A stretch of 64,000 bases of DNA from contig CACAEJ010000006.1 of assembly GCA_902531515.1 (NCBI GenBank), positions 1-64,000 of the forward strand, in the 5' to 3' direction. The notes under the pieces were generated by a model, which was given only the letters and a program-made list of their open reading frames with translations, searched no databases and was not told the DNA's origin. The position numbers and the translations under genes are program-made. This DNA comes from an uncultured Pseudohongiella sp. (GTDB lineage: Bacteria > Pseudomonadota > Gammaproteobacteria > Pseudomonadales > Pseudohongiellaceae). The first letter of the stretch is position 1. Every line of letters begins with the position of its first letter. Shown here one piece after another: positions 1-9,921 of this stretch.

Positions 1-106
1 GATAGGGGCGGATCAGCTATTTAATACTCTCATGGGTGATCAAGTTGACCCTCGACGGGAATTTATTGAGGAAAATGCTCTCTCTGCAGAGAACCTTGAT
101 ATTTAA
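1..106 (+). CDS. gyrB: DNA gyrase subunit B, C-terminal end (partial)
   Basis: Only the last 34 codons are inside the window, read from base 2 and ending in TAA at 104-106. The translated tail contains [19 protein letters not shown] and ends in NLDI, which matches the conserved end of the gyrase ATPase subunit (E. coli ends in a very similar LMGDAVEPRRAFIEENAL stretch). Gyrase B drives ATP-dependent negative supercoiling with GyrA. The gene converges with gmhB across only 22 bases. Its presence places the left edge close to the dnaA-dnaN-recF-gyrB cluster seen in many gammaproteobacteria. The rest of the gene is outside the window. Confidence 0.93.
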   Translation, partial: IGADQLFNTLMGDQVDPRREFIEENALSAENLDI

Positions 107-128
107 AGATGCGAGGTTCTGTAGTTAA

Positions 129-701
129 TTACTTTTGTGCCAAAATCCAACGCACCGCAGACTTTAAGTTATTGAAAACTATAGTTTTAAACTTCAGTTT
201 TTCAGAAAGGGACAACTCTGTTTCTCGACCTTTACCTGTCCTAACAAGTATTGGAGCCATATTAAACGCCGAGGCAGCCTGCATATCTTTCAAGCTGTCA
301 CCAACAAAATAACTGTCAACTAAGGAAATTCCTAATTCAGCCTCAGCTTGCTCTAACAATCCGGTTTTGGGTTTTCGGCATGAGCAGCCTGCATCTGGAG
401 AGTGTGGACAATAAAAAATTGCTGATACCAATCCCCCCGCATTTTCCACTAATAAATTGAGTTTATTATGCATTTCAGTTAGTGCTGACTCGTCAAAATA
501 ACCTCGAGCTAAACCTGACTGATTAGACGCGATGACTACTCCATAACCACTTTGATGCAGTTCTGCGATTGCCTCTATGCTACCGTCTATTGGTATCCAC
601 TCCTCGGCACTTTTAATATAGTTGGACGATTCATGGTTAATAACGCCGTCCCTATCGAGAACTATCGTTTTAGCTACCTTAGTTGGTGCAGGTTGGCTCA
701 T
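129..701 (-). CDS. gmhB: D-glycero-beta-D-manno-heptose-1,7-bisphosphate 7-phosphatase
   Basis: This 190-residue HAD-superfamily phosphatase removes the C7 phosphate in ADP-heptose synthesis for the LPS inner core. The nucleophile motif LDRDGVIN lies at residues 16-23, with motif II around SNQSG, the Lys of the GRKPKTG-like segment (here CRKPKTG), and the acidic motif FVGDSLKDM. The Cys-His zinc loop typical of GmhB is present as CPHSPDAGCSC. Length is normal for the family. The start codon overlaps the glyS stop by four bases (ATGA), so it is translationally coupled as the last gene of the glyQ-glyS-gmhB operon, the same order as in Pseudomonas relatives. Confidence 0.93.
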   Translation of the reverse strand: MSQPAPTKVAKTIVLDRDGVINHESSNYIKSAEEWIPIDGSIEAIAELHQSGYGVVIASNQSGLARGYFDESALTEMHNKLNLLVENAGGLVSAIFYCPHSPDAGCSCRKPKTGLLEQAEAELGISLVDSYFVGDSLKDMQAASAFNMAPILVRTGKGRETELSLSEKLKFKTIVFNNLKSAVRWILAQK

Positions 702-2782
702 TCTGAGCCAGGGTCAAGAAAAGAAATATCAGCTGTCATTAAAAATAATTTGCGTAGCTCTGATAGTAGAGATAATCGATTTTCTCGTAAATTTGGGTCT
801 TCATCGATAACTAAAACGTTATCAAAAAAATTATCAACCAGCGGTTTAAGGGAGGACAAACATAGAAGTGCCTCGGTATAGTTTGATTTTTTTATCAAAG
901 GCACCACTTCTAACCTTTTATTCTCTACTTCTGAGAACAAATTAATCTCAGACTCGTGGCCTAGCAAACTCTTATCGCAGGGAGTTTTAATTTCATCATG
1001 CTGTTGCCTTTTTAAAAGATTTGAGACCCGCTTATTTGCTAAAACCAAGCTCGTTGCTTCTGGCAACTTGCTGAAAGCATTCACAGCCTCGATACGAAGA
1101 TAAAAATCAAGGGGACTTTGTGGTTTTAAAATATAAACCGACTCAAAAACATTATTTGACACACCTTCATCCTGGTACCACGATCTGAATCTATCTAACA
1201 AAAACTGAAAGGCTTGTTCCTCAGTGTTGGGAGATAATTTGGCGACGTTATGAGCAGATATGGCGTCTCTGATGGCTTCAACTAAATCTAACTCTAGTTT
1301 CTTCTCAACGATAATCTTGAGAATACCGATTGCTGATCGCCGAAGTGCGAATGGGTCCTTGGATCCAGTTGGTGGCTGGTTGATACCAAATAATGAGACT
1401 ATGGTATCTAACTTATCGCTTATTGCGAGTATTGACCCAACCTCGCTGACAGGTAATTCATCGCCTGAAAACCGAGGTCGGTATTGCTCTTGGATTGCTT
1501 TGGAAACCTCTTCTGGTTCGCCATCGTGTTTTGCATAATGACTTCCCATTATGCCTTGTAGATCGGAAAATTCCCTAACCATGTCTGTGAGCAAATCACT
1601 TTTAGAAAGTAACGCAGCGCGTTCGCAATGAGCCTCACTTGCTGATAGTTTTCGGGCTATCGAAGTACTAATTTTGGCCACTCTAACGACCTTATCATAG
1701 ACGCTACCCAGTTGGTTTTGAAAAATTAAATTTTTCAGTTTCTTAAGCCGAGCTTCAAGGGAGGTCTGTTTATCTGTCTCAAAGAAAAACTTTGCGTCCG
1801 CCATTCTAGGTCGAATCACTCTCTCGTTTCCCTTTATCACTTGTGAGGGATCCTTTGAGCGTATGTTGCTTACAGTTACAAATTTTGATATCAGCTGACC
1901 ATTTTTGTCCGTGATATGAAAACATTTCTGGTGCGTCTTCATCGCTAGAATAAGAGCGTCAGAAGGCACCTCCAAAAACGCGGGGTCAAATTCACCGGTT
2001 AGGGCTGTTGGATACTCCACCAAACTAGTCACCTCTTCCAGTAATCCCTCATCAACAATCGTTACTCCATCCGCTAGTTTTCCTTGTTCGACAATTTGAG
2101 CTCGAATAATCTCCTTGCGTTTTCCGAAGTCTGGTATAACTAACCCAATTTCAGAGAGTGCCTTTTCATATTGAGAGGGCTCTGTTACCAAAATTTCCAT
2201 ATTGCTATGAAATCTATGCCCTCTAGTTTGATTCTTAGAAGAAATGCCGAGTACCTTCAGTTTTAATTGCTCTTGCCCAAACAAAAGGAGTATCCAGTGA
2301 AGAGGCCTTATGAATTCTTCTCTTGAGCTACCCCACCGCATTCGTTTTGGCGTAGGTAATTTCCTCAAAGCAGAAGCAATAATTTCAGGAATCAGGCCGC
2401 TAGCTTTGCCTCCTCTCTCTGTAGTCTGATAAGCAAGTTTTTCGATACCATTTTTTGTCGTCGTCGTAAGTTTTCCCAGATCAACACCACAAGATTTGGC
2501 AAACCCTAAGGCTGCAGGCGTGGCTTTGCCACCTGTATCATATGCGGCCGAGACCGCGGGACCTACCTTAAATAATTCTTTGCTACTTTGATTTTCTGCA
2601 ACTTGTTCTACAAGCACTGCAAGCCTTCTAGGGGTCGCGAATCTCTGAGTCGAACCATGAGATAAATTCGCTGTAGCTAATGCTGCCACAATCAAACTTT
2701 CGAAAGCGATTGAGAGTGAACTTAATGATTTAGGTGGGAGTTCTTCGGTTCCCACTTCTATTAGGAGGTCTCGAGTTGCCAT
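698..2782 (-). CDS. glyS: Glycine--tRNA ligase beta subunit
   Basis: The 694-residue beta subunit of the bacterial alpha2beta2 glycyl-tRNA synthetase binds tRNA(Gly); the alpha subunit carries catalysis. The N-terminus LLIEVGTEELPPKSL is the family signature, and the central segment FEPDPAFLEVPSDALI-type and MRWG motifs are recognisable (here FDPAFLEVPSDALI and KRMRWGSS). The C-terminal third corresponds to the anticodon-binding/HD-like region, with DPFALRRSAIGILKI. Length fits the usual 680-700 residues. It sits three bases downstream of glyQ, and its stop overlaps the gmhB start, so the three genes form one reverse-strand transcription unit. Confidence 0.96.
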   Translation of the reverse strand: MATRDLLIEVGTEELPPKSLSSLSIAFESLIVAALATANLSHGSTQRFATPRRLAVLVEQVAENQSSKELFKVGPAVSAAYDTGGKATPAALGFAKSCGVDLGKLTTTTKNGIEKLAYQTTERGGKASGLIPEIIASALRKLPTPKRMRWGSSREEFIRPLHWILLLFGQEQLKLKVLGISSKNQTRGHRFHSNMEILVTEPSQYEKALSEIGLVIPDFGKRKEIIRAQIVEQGKLADGVTIVDEGLLEEVTSLVEYPTALTGEFDPAFLEVPSDALILAMKTHQKCFHITDKNGQLISKFVTVSNIRSKDPSQVIKGNERVIRPRMADAKFFFETDKQTSLEARLKKLKNLIFQNQLGSVYDKVVRVAKISTSIARKLSASEAHCERAALLSKSDLLTDMVREFSDLQGIMGSHYAKHDGEPEEVSKAIQEQYRPRFSGDELPVSEVGSILAISDKLDTIVSLFGINQPPTGSKDPFALRRSAIGILKIIVEKKLELDLVEAIRDAISAHNVAKLSPNTEEQAFQFLLDRFRSWYQDEGVSNNVFESVYILKPQSPLDFYLRIEAVNAFSKLPEATSLVLANKRVSNLLKRQQHDEIKTPCDKSLLGHESEINLFSEVENKRLEVVPLIKKSNYTEALLCLSSLKPLVDNFFDNVLVIDEDPNLRENRLSLLSELRKLFLMTADISFLDPGSE

Positions 2783-2785
2783 AGT

Positions 2786-3715
2786 TTACTGATCTAAGTA
2801 TTCCTTGCGTAATTCGTCTGTAGCCAATGGGAACCCTAACGATTTGCGGCTTTCTAAGTATGATTGAGCTACCAGTCTTGCCAGTGTCCGCACGCGTAAG
2901 ATAAATCCTTGTCTTTCCGTTACGGAAACTGCTTTTCGAGCATCCAGCAGATTGAAATAGTGGGATGCCTTAAGAACTTGCTCGTAGGCGGGTAGAGGAA
3001 GGTTTTTCTCAATCAATATGCTGCATTGCTTTTCGCAATCCTCAAAATAAGAAAACAGCAAATCAATATTTGCAATTTCAAAATTAAATTCTGACATTTC
3101 AACTTCATTTTGCTTAAAAACATCTCCATAAGTGATTCGCCCGTTATCCCCGTCGGACCAAATTATGTCGTATATACTATCGACTCCCTGAAGATACATG
3201 GCTATCCGCTCAATTCCATAGGTGATTTCTCCACTTACTGGATGACATTCAAGCCCCCCCGCTTGCTGGAAATAAGTAAATTGAGTCACCTCCATGCCAT
3301 TAAGCCAGACTTCCCACCCAAGCCCCCAGGCTCCGAGTGTCGGCGATTCCCAATTATCTTCGACAAAGCGAACATCATGTATAGATGTGTCAACCCCTAA
3401 ATACGTTAAAGACTCTAGGTATAATTCTTGAATGTCATCTGGAGAAGGCTTCAGTAAAACTTGGAACTGGTAATAGTGCTGCAGTCGGTTAGGGTTTTCC
3501 CCGTAGCGACCATCAGTGGGTCGCCTGCAAGGCTGAACATAAGCAGCATTCCAGCTCTCAGGCCCGATTGCTTTAAGAAAGGTTGTTGGATGAAAGGTTC
3601 CAGCGCCAACTTCTAAATCAAGAGGTTGCAACACCACGCATCCCTTTTCAGCCCAAAATTGCTGAAGCGCTAAGATTAGTCCTTGAAATGTCTTTAAATT
3701 AAAACTGTGGGTCAC
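2786..3715 (-). CDS. glyQ: Glycine--tRNA ligase alpha subunit
   Basis: This 309-residue catalytic subunit of the tetrameric class II glycyl-tRNA synthetase forms glycyl-adenylate and charges tRNA(Gly). Class II features are visible: the motif 2-like region [20 protein letters not shown] at residues about 62-81 and the motif 3-like [12 protein letters not shown]. The N-terminus [22 protein letters not shown] is highly conserved in the family. It is the first gene of glyQ-glyS-gmhB. The gap to the divergently transcribed acyltransferase gene (about 110 bases) must hold both promoters, but I could not assign them firmly. Confidence 0.97.
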   Translation of the reverse strand: MTHSFNLKTFQGLILALQQFWAEKGCVVLQPLDLEVGAGTFHPTTFLKAIGPESWNAAYVQPCRRPTDGRYGENPNRLQHYYQFQVLLKPSPDDIQELYLESLTYLGVDTSIHDVRFVEDNWESPTLGAWGLGWEVWLNGMEVTQFTYFQQAGGLECHPVSGEITYGIERIAMYLQGVDSIYDIIWSDGDNGRITYGDVFKQNEVEMSEFNFEIANIDLLFSYFEDCEKQCSILIEKNLPLPAYEQVLKASHYFNLLDARKAVSVTERQGFILRVRTLARLVAQSYLESRKSLGFPLATDELRKEYLDQ

Positions 3716-3827
3716 GGCATTAGAATTAGACTGTTTTACTGATTAGCCGCAATTATCCTTGATTATGTGCTTGTTAGCCAGAGGCCTCGGTTATCCACCC
3801 ACTTTCTGATAATTGCTTATTGTCTTA

Positions 3828-4763
3828 ATGCGTTTAAAATATCGAAGTTTATGTTGTATCACAGAGCATCTCTTCATTCGAATTTTACAGTACATTTTAT
3901 TCAAGGTCTTTTTGCAGCTCGGAGCGTGGCTTCCTCTGTCGTTTTTGCAGTTACTCGCCAAAAGCTGGAGCGCCTGTCTTTATTGCTTGCCGACAAAAAC
4001 TAAGGCAGTAACTGAAAAAAATTTATCTACTTGTTTTCCGAAGATGTCTGATACCGAGCTTGAGAAGCTAACGCGGGCAAGTTTAACCAACACAGCATGC
4101 GCCATGCTGGAAATGGGGAAATCATGGGTTCCCCCCATGGAAGAAAGCCTAAAGTTAGTGGTAGATAGCGAGGGGGAAGAACAGTTTTTGTCGGCTGCAC
4201 GGTCCAGCTCTGGCGTTATCCTGCTAGCTCCGCACATCGGTAACTGGGAAATATTCGGCTTTCATTTATGCGATAAATTAAAATCTACCTGGCTCTATCA
4301 GCCGCCTAAATTTGAATTACTGGATAAATTAATCACAAAAACAAGATCCAGAGCGGGTATTGAAATGACTCCCACGAATCGGGCTGGTGTCTCAAATCTC
4401 TTGGGCGCGTTAAAGAGAGGAGAGGTTGTCGGAATACTCCCGGATCAAATCCCTTCGCCCGAAGGCGGACAATTTACGCCATTTTTTGGAGAGCCGGCAC
4501 TCACAATGACACTGGTTAGTAAGCTAATCCAAAAAACCCAAGCTAAGGTTTTTTGCGGTTTTGCCAAAAGATTGTCCGATGCGAAAGGATACAAAGTTAT
4601 TGTCAAAGAAGCAAAGAGTGACATTTATAGCAAAGACATAAATAAATCACTTATTGCTCTTAATAAGACGATTGAAAATACTATTCTCATATCTGTTGAA
4701 CAATACTCTTGGGAATATAAGCGATTTCGCAAACGACCAGACGGGTCGCGGTTCTATGACTAA
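3828..4763 (+). CDS. lpxL: LpxL/HtrB-family lipid A acyltransferase
   Basis: The protein (311 residues) is a membrane-bound lysophospholipid-acyltransferase-type enzyme that adds a secondary acyl chain to lipid A. The catalytic H-x4-E motif is visible as APHIGNWE near residues 134-141, followed by the YQPPKFELLD and GILPDQIPSPEGG segments typical of LpxL/LpxM/LpxP enzymes. An N-terminal hydrophobic stretch would anchor it to the inner membrane. I chose ATG 3828; an in-frame TTG at 3813 would add five residues, and neither has a clear ribosome site. A homologous gene occupies the same place downstream of glyQ in Pseudomonas. Which acyl chain or position it uses cannot be read from sequence. 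Confidence 0.85.
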   Translation: MRLKYRSLCCITEHLFIRILQYILFKVFLQLGAWLPLSFLQLLAKSWSACLYCLPTKTKAVTEKNLSTCFPKMSDTELEKLTRASLTNTACAMLEMGKSWVPPMEESLKLVVDSEGEEQFLSAARSSSGVILLAPHIGNWEIFGFHLCDKLKSTWLYQPPKFELLDKLITKTRSRAGIEMTPTNRAGVSNLLGALKRGEVVGILPDQIPSPEGGQFTPFFGEPALTMTLVSKLIQKTQAKVFCGFAKRLSDAKGYKVIVKEAKSDIYSKDINKSLIALNKTIENTILISVEQYSWEYKRFRKRPDGSRFYD

Positions 4764-4776
4764 AATCTTTTTGTGG

Positions 4777-6234
4777 TTATCTTCGCCAGAACATAGGCGT
4801 AAACAAAACTAACAAGGTGAATACTTCTAAACGTCCTAAAAGCATTGCTACACATAAAATCCATTTCGCTTCGGTGGGCAATGAACCATAAGTATCGGAG
4901 ACATCCGCGAGGCCAGGACCTAAATTATTTATACAAGCACCCACGGCGCTAAAAGCCGTTATTATGTCTAATCCTGTTGCTAACAGAGCAAGTAGCATTA
5001 CTAAAAAAGCCATTACGTAAACAGCGAAAAATCCCCATACAGATTCTATAACTCTATCTGGTACTGGGTTTCGTCCAAGCTTAACGGGGATCACCGCTTT
5101 TGGGTGAATTAAGCGCTGTACTTCCCGAAATCCTTGCTTGAAGATCAATAAAATACGTATGGCTTTCATTCCCCCGCCAGTCGATCCGGCGCAGGCGCCA
5201 ATAATAGCAGCGTACAAAAGAAGGTATGGTAAAAAAAGTGGCCAGGCATTGAAATCGGCGGTTGTAAATCCGGTTGTCGTCGCGAAAGATACGACTTGGA
5301 ATACCCCTTTAATTGAAACCTCAAAAAGACCCGAGTAAATTTCTGAAAAATAAAGAACAGAAACAGTGACAGCTGAAACTGTTAATAGGATAAAGGAGTA
5401 GAATAAAACTTCAGGATCACGAAAATAATGTCTGATCGACCGAGTTTGCCAAGCTGTAAAATGCATTGCGAAATTGACTCCAGCAATGAACATAAACACT
5501 ATAGCTACAGTTTCAATCGCTGAATTTTCGAAGTGGCCAATACTTTGATCGTATGTTGAAAAACCGCCTATGGCTATGGTCGCAAAGCTATGACTAACAG
5601 CATCAAAAAGGTCCATACCTGCTATCCAATATGATGTTGCGCACAATATGGTGAGTGCTAAATAAATGTACCAAAGTGCCTTCGCCGTCTCAGCTAATCT
5701 GGGAAGGAGTTTGTTGTCCTTTATAGGTCCTGGACTTTCAGCGCGATAAAGTTGCATTCCGCCTATTCCGAGCATTGGCAATAGCGAAATTGCGAGCACG
5801 ATGATGCCCATACCACCCAGCCATTGAAGTTGTTGTCGGTAGAAGAGAAGTGACTTTGGTAAGTTATCTAGTCCGGAGACTACGGTTGCACCTGTCGTCG
5901 TTAAGCCAGATACAGATTCAAATACTGCATCAGTTATCGACAAGTCTAATGCTGAAGAGAATACAAAGGGTAGACAACCTGCTACGCCAAGCACCGTCCA
6001 AAACAAGGTGACTATCAAGAAACCATCCCTTGTTCCAAGATCGCGGCCACGGTTACTTCGTGTAGAAAAAAATAAGAATCCGCCAACGCTAAAAATAATG
6101 ATAGTAGAACTCAAAAAGGAAAAATACATTCCATCTTGATAAACTAGAGATACAATGAGCGGCAGGAAGTTTGCTAATACACTGAATAGCATTAAGAGAG
6201 TGCCGAGAATTTTTAGTATTATAGAGGCATGCAT
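4777..6234 (-). CDS. trkH: TrkH-family potassium uptake channel subunit
   Basis: This 485-residue inner-membrane protein is the K+-translocating subunit of the Trk system. Four pore-loop/selectivity-filter segments can be picked out: TTTGATVV (near residue 112), AIGGFSTYD, TTTGFTTADFN and INNLGPGLA, each with the conserved glycine of the family. About ten hydrophobic helices flank them. It lies five bases downstream of trkA, which encodes its NAD-binding regulatory partner, so the two are co-transcribed. Length and motifs match TrkH/TrkG of gammaproteobacteria. Confidence 0.95.
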   Translation of the reverse strand: MHASIILKILGTLLMLFSVLANFLPLIVSLVYQDGMYFSFLSSTIIIFSVGGFLFFSTRSNRGRDLGTRDGFLIVTLFWTVLGVAGCLPFVFSSALDLSITDAVFESVSGLTTTGATVVSGLDNLPKSLLFYRQQLQWLGGMGIIVLAISLLPMLGIGGMQLYRAESPGPIKDNKLLPRLAETAKALWYIYLALTILCATSYWIAGMDLFDAVSHSFATIAIGGFSTYDQSIGHFENSAIETVAIVFMFIAGVNFAMHFTAWQTRSIRHYFRDPEVLFYSFILLTVSAVTVSVLYFSEIYSGLFEVSIKGVFQVVSFATTTGFTTADFNAWPLFLPYLLLYAAIIGACAGSTGGGMKAIRILLIFKQGFREVQRLIHPKAVIPVKLGRNPVPDRVIESVWGFFAVYVMAFLVMLLALLATGLDIITAFSAVGACINNLGPGLADVSDTYGSLPTEAKWILCVAMLLGRLEVFTLLVLFTPMFWRR

Positions 6235-6239
6235 TTTAT

Positions 6240-7613
6240 TTAAAAAAAGCTGAAACCAACTTGGAATAATCGTTCTACCTGTGGGATCATTTTTCGGTCA
6301 ACTAGAAACAAAATAACATGGTCGTCTGTCTCAACAACAGTATCATCGTGAGCAATAAGAACTTCGTTGTTTCGTACGATAGCTCCAATCTTTGCTCCTT
6401 CTGGAAGTTCTATCTCATCTATGGTTTTTCCAATTACTTTAGACGAACTAGAGTCTCCATGAGCTATGGCCTCCATAGCTTCAGCAGCCCCTCTTCGGAG
6501 AGAGTGCACTTTTACTACATCTCCGCGTCTGACATGTGTTAAAAGACTGCCGATAGTAGCTTGTTGCGGAGAGATTGCTATATCTATCTGTCCGCCTTGC
6601 ACCAAGTCAACATATGCAGGGTTGTTGATTATCGCCATCACTTTCTTGGCGCCAAGTTTTTTTGCTAGAAGAGAGGACATTATGTTTGCTTCATCGTCGT
6701 TGGTCAGAGCTAGGAAAACATCCGTGTCTTCAATATTTTCTTCGAGAAGTAGCTCTTGGCTGGACGCTTCACCGTTAAGAACGATAGCACTATTCAGATT
6801 TTCGGATAAGTATGTACACCTCTCTTCACTGTGCTCGATAATTTTTACCTGGTATCGCTCCTCGATTGATTCTGCAAGACGCAAACCTATGTTACCTCCG
6901 CCTGCAATGATCAATCTTTTGTATGGTTTGTCGAGCTTTCTTAGCTCCCCAATACAGCTTCTTATATGTTCTTTGGCAGCAACAAAAAAAACTTCATCAT
7001 CTGCTTCGATGACAGTGGTGCCTTCAGGCATGATAGGGCGATCCTTTCTGAAAATTGCCGCGACTCTGGTATCGATGTTGGGCATATGCTCCCTAAGAAG
7101 CCGAATTTCGTGACCGACCAAGGGTCCCCCATAAAATGCTTTTACTGCGACTAATTGAGCACCTCCTTCGGCAAAATCTAAAACCTGAAGTGAGCCAGGC
7201 AAATCAATAAGCTTTTCCATATAGTTAGAAACTATGTGCTCGGGACTAATAACGTCGTCAACAGCAACGCCATGTTTACCGAATAGTTCTTTGCTGATTA
7301 GATAATCTGAAGACCTAATGCTACAAATTTTTTTGGGAGTTTGAAACATTGAGTGAGCGACTCTGCAGGCGACCATGTTAACTTCGTCATTGTCTGTAAT
7401 CGCTATCATCATGTCTGCATCTTCTCCCCCAGCTCGTCTCAGAACTTCGGGGTGGGAAGCGTGGCCGACAACTGTTCCAATGTCGATACGGTCTTTTAGT
7501 TCACGAAGCTTTGCAGCATCAGAGTCGACGACAGTTATGTCGTTTGCTTCGCTGGTTAGGGTTTCTGCTAATGTGCAGCCTATTTGATTTGCACCTAAGA
7601 TAATAATGTTCAT
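6240..7613 (-). CDS. trkA: Trk potassium uptake regulatory protein TrkA
   Basis: A 457-residue cytoplasmic protein with two tandem RCK units, each a Rossmann NAD-binding domain plus a TrkA-C domain. The nucleotide-binding glycine motifs are GANQIG (residues 7-12) and GGGNIG (near residue 238). It gates TrkH according to NAD(H)/nucleotide state. The two TrkA-C domains are seen around residues 140-225 and 370-455. It lies between rsmB and trkH in the reverse-strand series def-fmt-rsmB-trkA-trkH, an order conserved in Pseudomonas and allies. Confidence 0.96.
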   Translation of the reverse strand: MNIIILGANQIGCTLAETLTSEANDITVVDSDAAKLRELKDRIDIGTVVGHASHPEVLRRAGGEDADMMIAITDNDEVNMVACRVAHSMFQTPKKICSIRSSDYLISKELFGKHGVAVDDVISPEHIVSNYMEKLIDLPGSLQVLDFAEGGAQLVAVKAFYGGPLVGHEIRLLREHMPNIDTRVAAIFRKDRPIMPEGTTVIEADDEVFFVAAKEHIRSCIGELRKLDKPYKRLIIAGGGNIGLRLAESIEERYQVKIIEHSEERCTYLSENLNSAIVLNGEASSQELLLEENIEDTDVFLALTNDDEANIMSSLLAKKLGAKKVMAIINNPAYVDLVQGGQIDIAISPQQATIGSLLTHVRRGDVVKVHSLRRGAAEAMEAIAHGDSSSSKVIGKTIDEIELPEGAKIGAIVRNNEVLIAHDDTVVETDDHVILFLVDRKMIPQVERLFQVGFSFF

Positions 7614-7649
7614 CGTAAAAGCGCTCGCGACTTCAATATTAACGCTGAG

Positions 7650-8945
7650 TTAAGTTTTATTAAGTAGAGAATAGAAAAAACCATCGTGACCATCTTCGTT
7701 GTCGGTCAGGAGCTGTCTACCGTAACCACATTCTACTCCCCAATCGGCCGGGATGCCTTCATATTTAGCGTTATTGGTTCGCTGGATGAATTTCTTAACT
7801 TGTATGTTATTTTCGCGAGGTAAGATCGAGCAAGTCGTGTAGAGTAATAGCCCGTTTGGTTTAAGGCATTGCCATAAGGAATCAAGCATCAATGCTTGTT
7901 TCTTTGTAAGCGCTTCAATGTCCTCTTCTCTTCGCAAAATTTTTATATCAGGGTGTCGCCTAATCACGCCAGAGCCAGAGCAAGGGGCATCTAAAAGTAT
8001 CCGATCAAAAAGGCGTCCGTCCCACCATTGTGCGGGCTGTGTTGCATCTCCTTTGATTAATTTTGCTCGAAAGCCTAAGCGATCTAGGTTCTCACGAGTT
8101 TTTTGAAGCCTAGACCCGGAATAATCGAGCGCGACCAATTCAGTTAGCGAGCGCTCACTTTCGATAATTGCACATGTTTTCCCTCCTGGAGCCGAACAAG
8201 CATCAAGAACCCTGAGCTTAGGTTTTAAATCAAGCAATTGGGGTACTAATTGAGATGACTCATCTTGGACGCTTATCCAACCGTCGTCAAAACCCGGGAT
8301 CTTATCCACGGGCAAAGGTTTTTCGACATAGATAGCCGTGTTAGCGATTTTTCCGCGACTTACTTGAATATGATGCTCGGAAAAAAGAGAAAAGATCTCT
8401 TCCCGAGATTTCTTTGCGATATTTACCCTCAGAGTTAACGGGGGCCTCTGATTACTTCCTTTGAGAATATTTTGCGACTTTGACCCCCAAGCCGCAGAGA
8501 TTTCATTAATTAGCCAACGGGGGCAAGAATATTTGACGCTCGGTGCGCTCTCAGCTAGCTCTCTACATAGTTCCTGCTGATTTCGCTGATAATTACGAAG
8601 AACTGCGTTTACCAACGGTTTTGCCCAAGCTTTTTTTAGCGTTAATGCGCCAGCCACTGTCTCATTAACTACAGCATGATCTGCAATTTTAAGCTCTTTA
8701 AGTTGATAAAGGCCTACTAAGATTAAATTCTTTATGTCTTGATCTTTTCCTTTTAGAGGCTTAACCACTAATTTATTTAGAAGGAATTCGAGTGCAAAAT
8801 ACCATCTACAAGTTCCAAAACAGAGTTCTTGTAAGAGTGATATTTCTGGGTGATCCGAGTGTTCAGTTAGCAAGGTTGACAGAGAACCTCGCTGCATTTG
8901 TAAATTAGCGATTATCTGCGCGGCGATTGATCTAACATTCATCAT
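7650..8945 (-). CDS. rsmB: 16S rRNA (cytosine(967)-C(5))-methyltransferase
   Basis: The 431-residue RsmB (Sun/Fmu) methylates C967 of 16S rRNA using SAM. An N-terminal NusB-like all-helical domain (residues about 1-140) precedes the Rossmann methyltransferase domain. The SAM motif DACSAPGGKT lies near residues 240-249, motif IV is LDAPCSGSGVIRRHPDI, and the nucleophilic cysteine motif is YTTCSILPREN. The start overlaps the fmt stop by four bases, showing coupling within the def-fmt-rsmB translation-maturation operon. Two adjacent ATG codons (8945 and 8942) are equally possible starts. Confidence 0.96.
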   Translation of the reverse strand: MMNVRSIAAQIIANLQMQRGSLSTLLTEHSDHPEISLLQELCFGTCRWYFALEFLLNKLVVKPLKGKDQDIKNLILVGLYQLKELKIADHAVVNETVAGALTLKKAWAKPLVNAVLRNYQRNQQELCRELAESAPSVKYSCPRWLINEISAAWGSKSQNILKGSNQRPPLTLRVNIAKKSREEIFSLFSEHHIQVSRGKIANTAIYVEKPLPVDKIPGFDDGWISVQDESSQLVPQLLDLKPKLRVLDACSAPGGKTCAIIESERSLTELVALDYSGSRLQKTRENLDRLGFRAKLIKGDATQPAQWWDGRLFDRILLDAPCSGSGVIRRHPDIKILRREEDIEALTKKQALMLDSLWQCLKPNGLLLYTTCSILPRENNIQVKKFIQRTNNAKYEGIPADWGVECGYGRQLLTDNEDGHDGFFYSLLNKT

Positions 8946-9907
8946 TGAAGAGTAAGGTCAGTGTCGAATTGCTTTCCGGGCGCGAATAACCCAGGTTTAG
9001 CGTTTTTTAGTTCTTTGACAGTGACAGGCATTTTTCCTGGTATTTGAATTAATGAGATGCATAGATTTCCTTGACCGCAAGCGACCGTAAAAGATTCTTT
9101 TTCTAGTTCTATTATCTCACCTGGGGAGGCAGATTTTTTTTGAAACCCTTGAGCCTCTCCAGATAGAACTCTAACTCTTTCGCCATCTAAAAAGGTATAC
9201 GCTGGCAGTCTACCAATACCCGCCCGAATTTGACGATTAATAAAAGTAGCGTCCCGATTCCAGTTTATGAGTGCGTCTTCCCGACTCATCTTCCCAGCAT
9301 AACTGCTTTGAGAGTCGTCTTGCTCTTCTGACGACTGCAAGAATGATTGAAGGTTATTTAACACCTTAACCAAGCTTTTTCTACCAGCTAGCTCAAGTTT
9401 TTTTTCTAAGTCTTCTCTTGTATCCTTAGGGTGGATTTTGACCTGTGACTTCAATAACATACTTCCTGTATCTAGGCCTTCATCCATTTCCATTATGGTC
9501 ACACCCGAAACGCTGTCTCCTCCTAATATTGCGCGCTCAATAGGGGCGGCGCCCCGCCATTTTGGGAGAAGCGAGGCATGCACATTGATACAGCCGAACT
9601 TCGGAATATCTAAAACTTTCTTAGGAAGTATTAGTCCATATGCCACTACCACTAGTAAGTCTGGTTTATATGCTGCGAGCTTTTCTTGCTCCTCTGGAGA
9701 ACTAAGAGAATGCGGCTGAAACAATTCCAAATTTTCTTTCTCTGCAAGCTGCTTTACTGGAGAGCCAACTAGTTTCCTCCCGCGGCCTGATGGCCTATCA
9801 GGTTGAGTGTAAACTGAGAGGATCTTGTGCTTGCTAGCTATTATCGCTTCTAGATGGGAAGCTGCTATATTCGGGGTGCCAGCAAATATTAGGCGTAAAG
9901 TATCCAT
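8942..9907 (-). CDS. fmt: Methionyl-tRNA formyltransferase
   Basis: A 321-residue enzyme that transfers a formyl group from 10-formyl-tetrahydrofolate to Met-tRNA(fMet). The formyltransferase signature is clear: NVHASLLPKWRGAAPI near residues 109-124, with the catalytic Asn/His region and the following MEMDEGLDTG segment. The N-terminus LRLIFAGTPNIAA and the C-terminal OB-like domain fit the family. It is 14 bases downstream of def, its functional partner in making and removing N-terminal formyl groups, and overlaps rsmB. Confidence 0.97.
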   Translation of the reverse strand: MDTLRLIFAGTPNIAASHLEAIIASKHKILSVYTQPDRPSGRGRKLVGSPVKQLAEKENLELFQPHSLSSPEEQEKLAAYKPDLLVVVAYGLILPKKVLDIPKFGCINVHASLLPKWRGAAPIERAILGGDSVSGVTIMEMDEGLDTGSMLLKSQVKIHPKDTREDLEKKLELAGRKSLVKVLNNLQSFLQSSEEQDDSQSSYAGKMSREDALINWNRDATFINRQIRAGIGRLPAYTFLDGERVRVLSGEAQGFQKKSASPGEIIELEKESFTVACGQGNLCISLIQIPGKMPVTVKELKNAKPGLFAPGKQFDTDLTLQ

Positions 9908-9921
9908 GTTTCACACTTTAA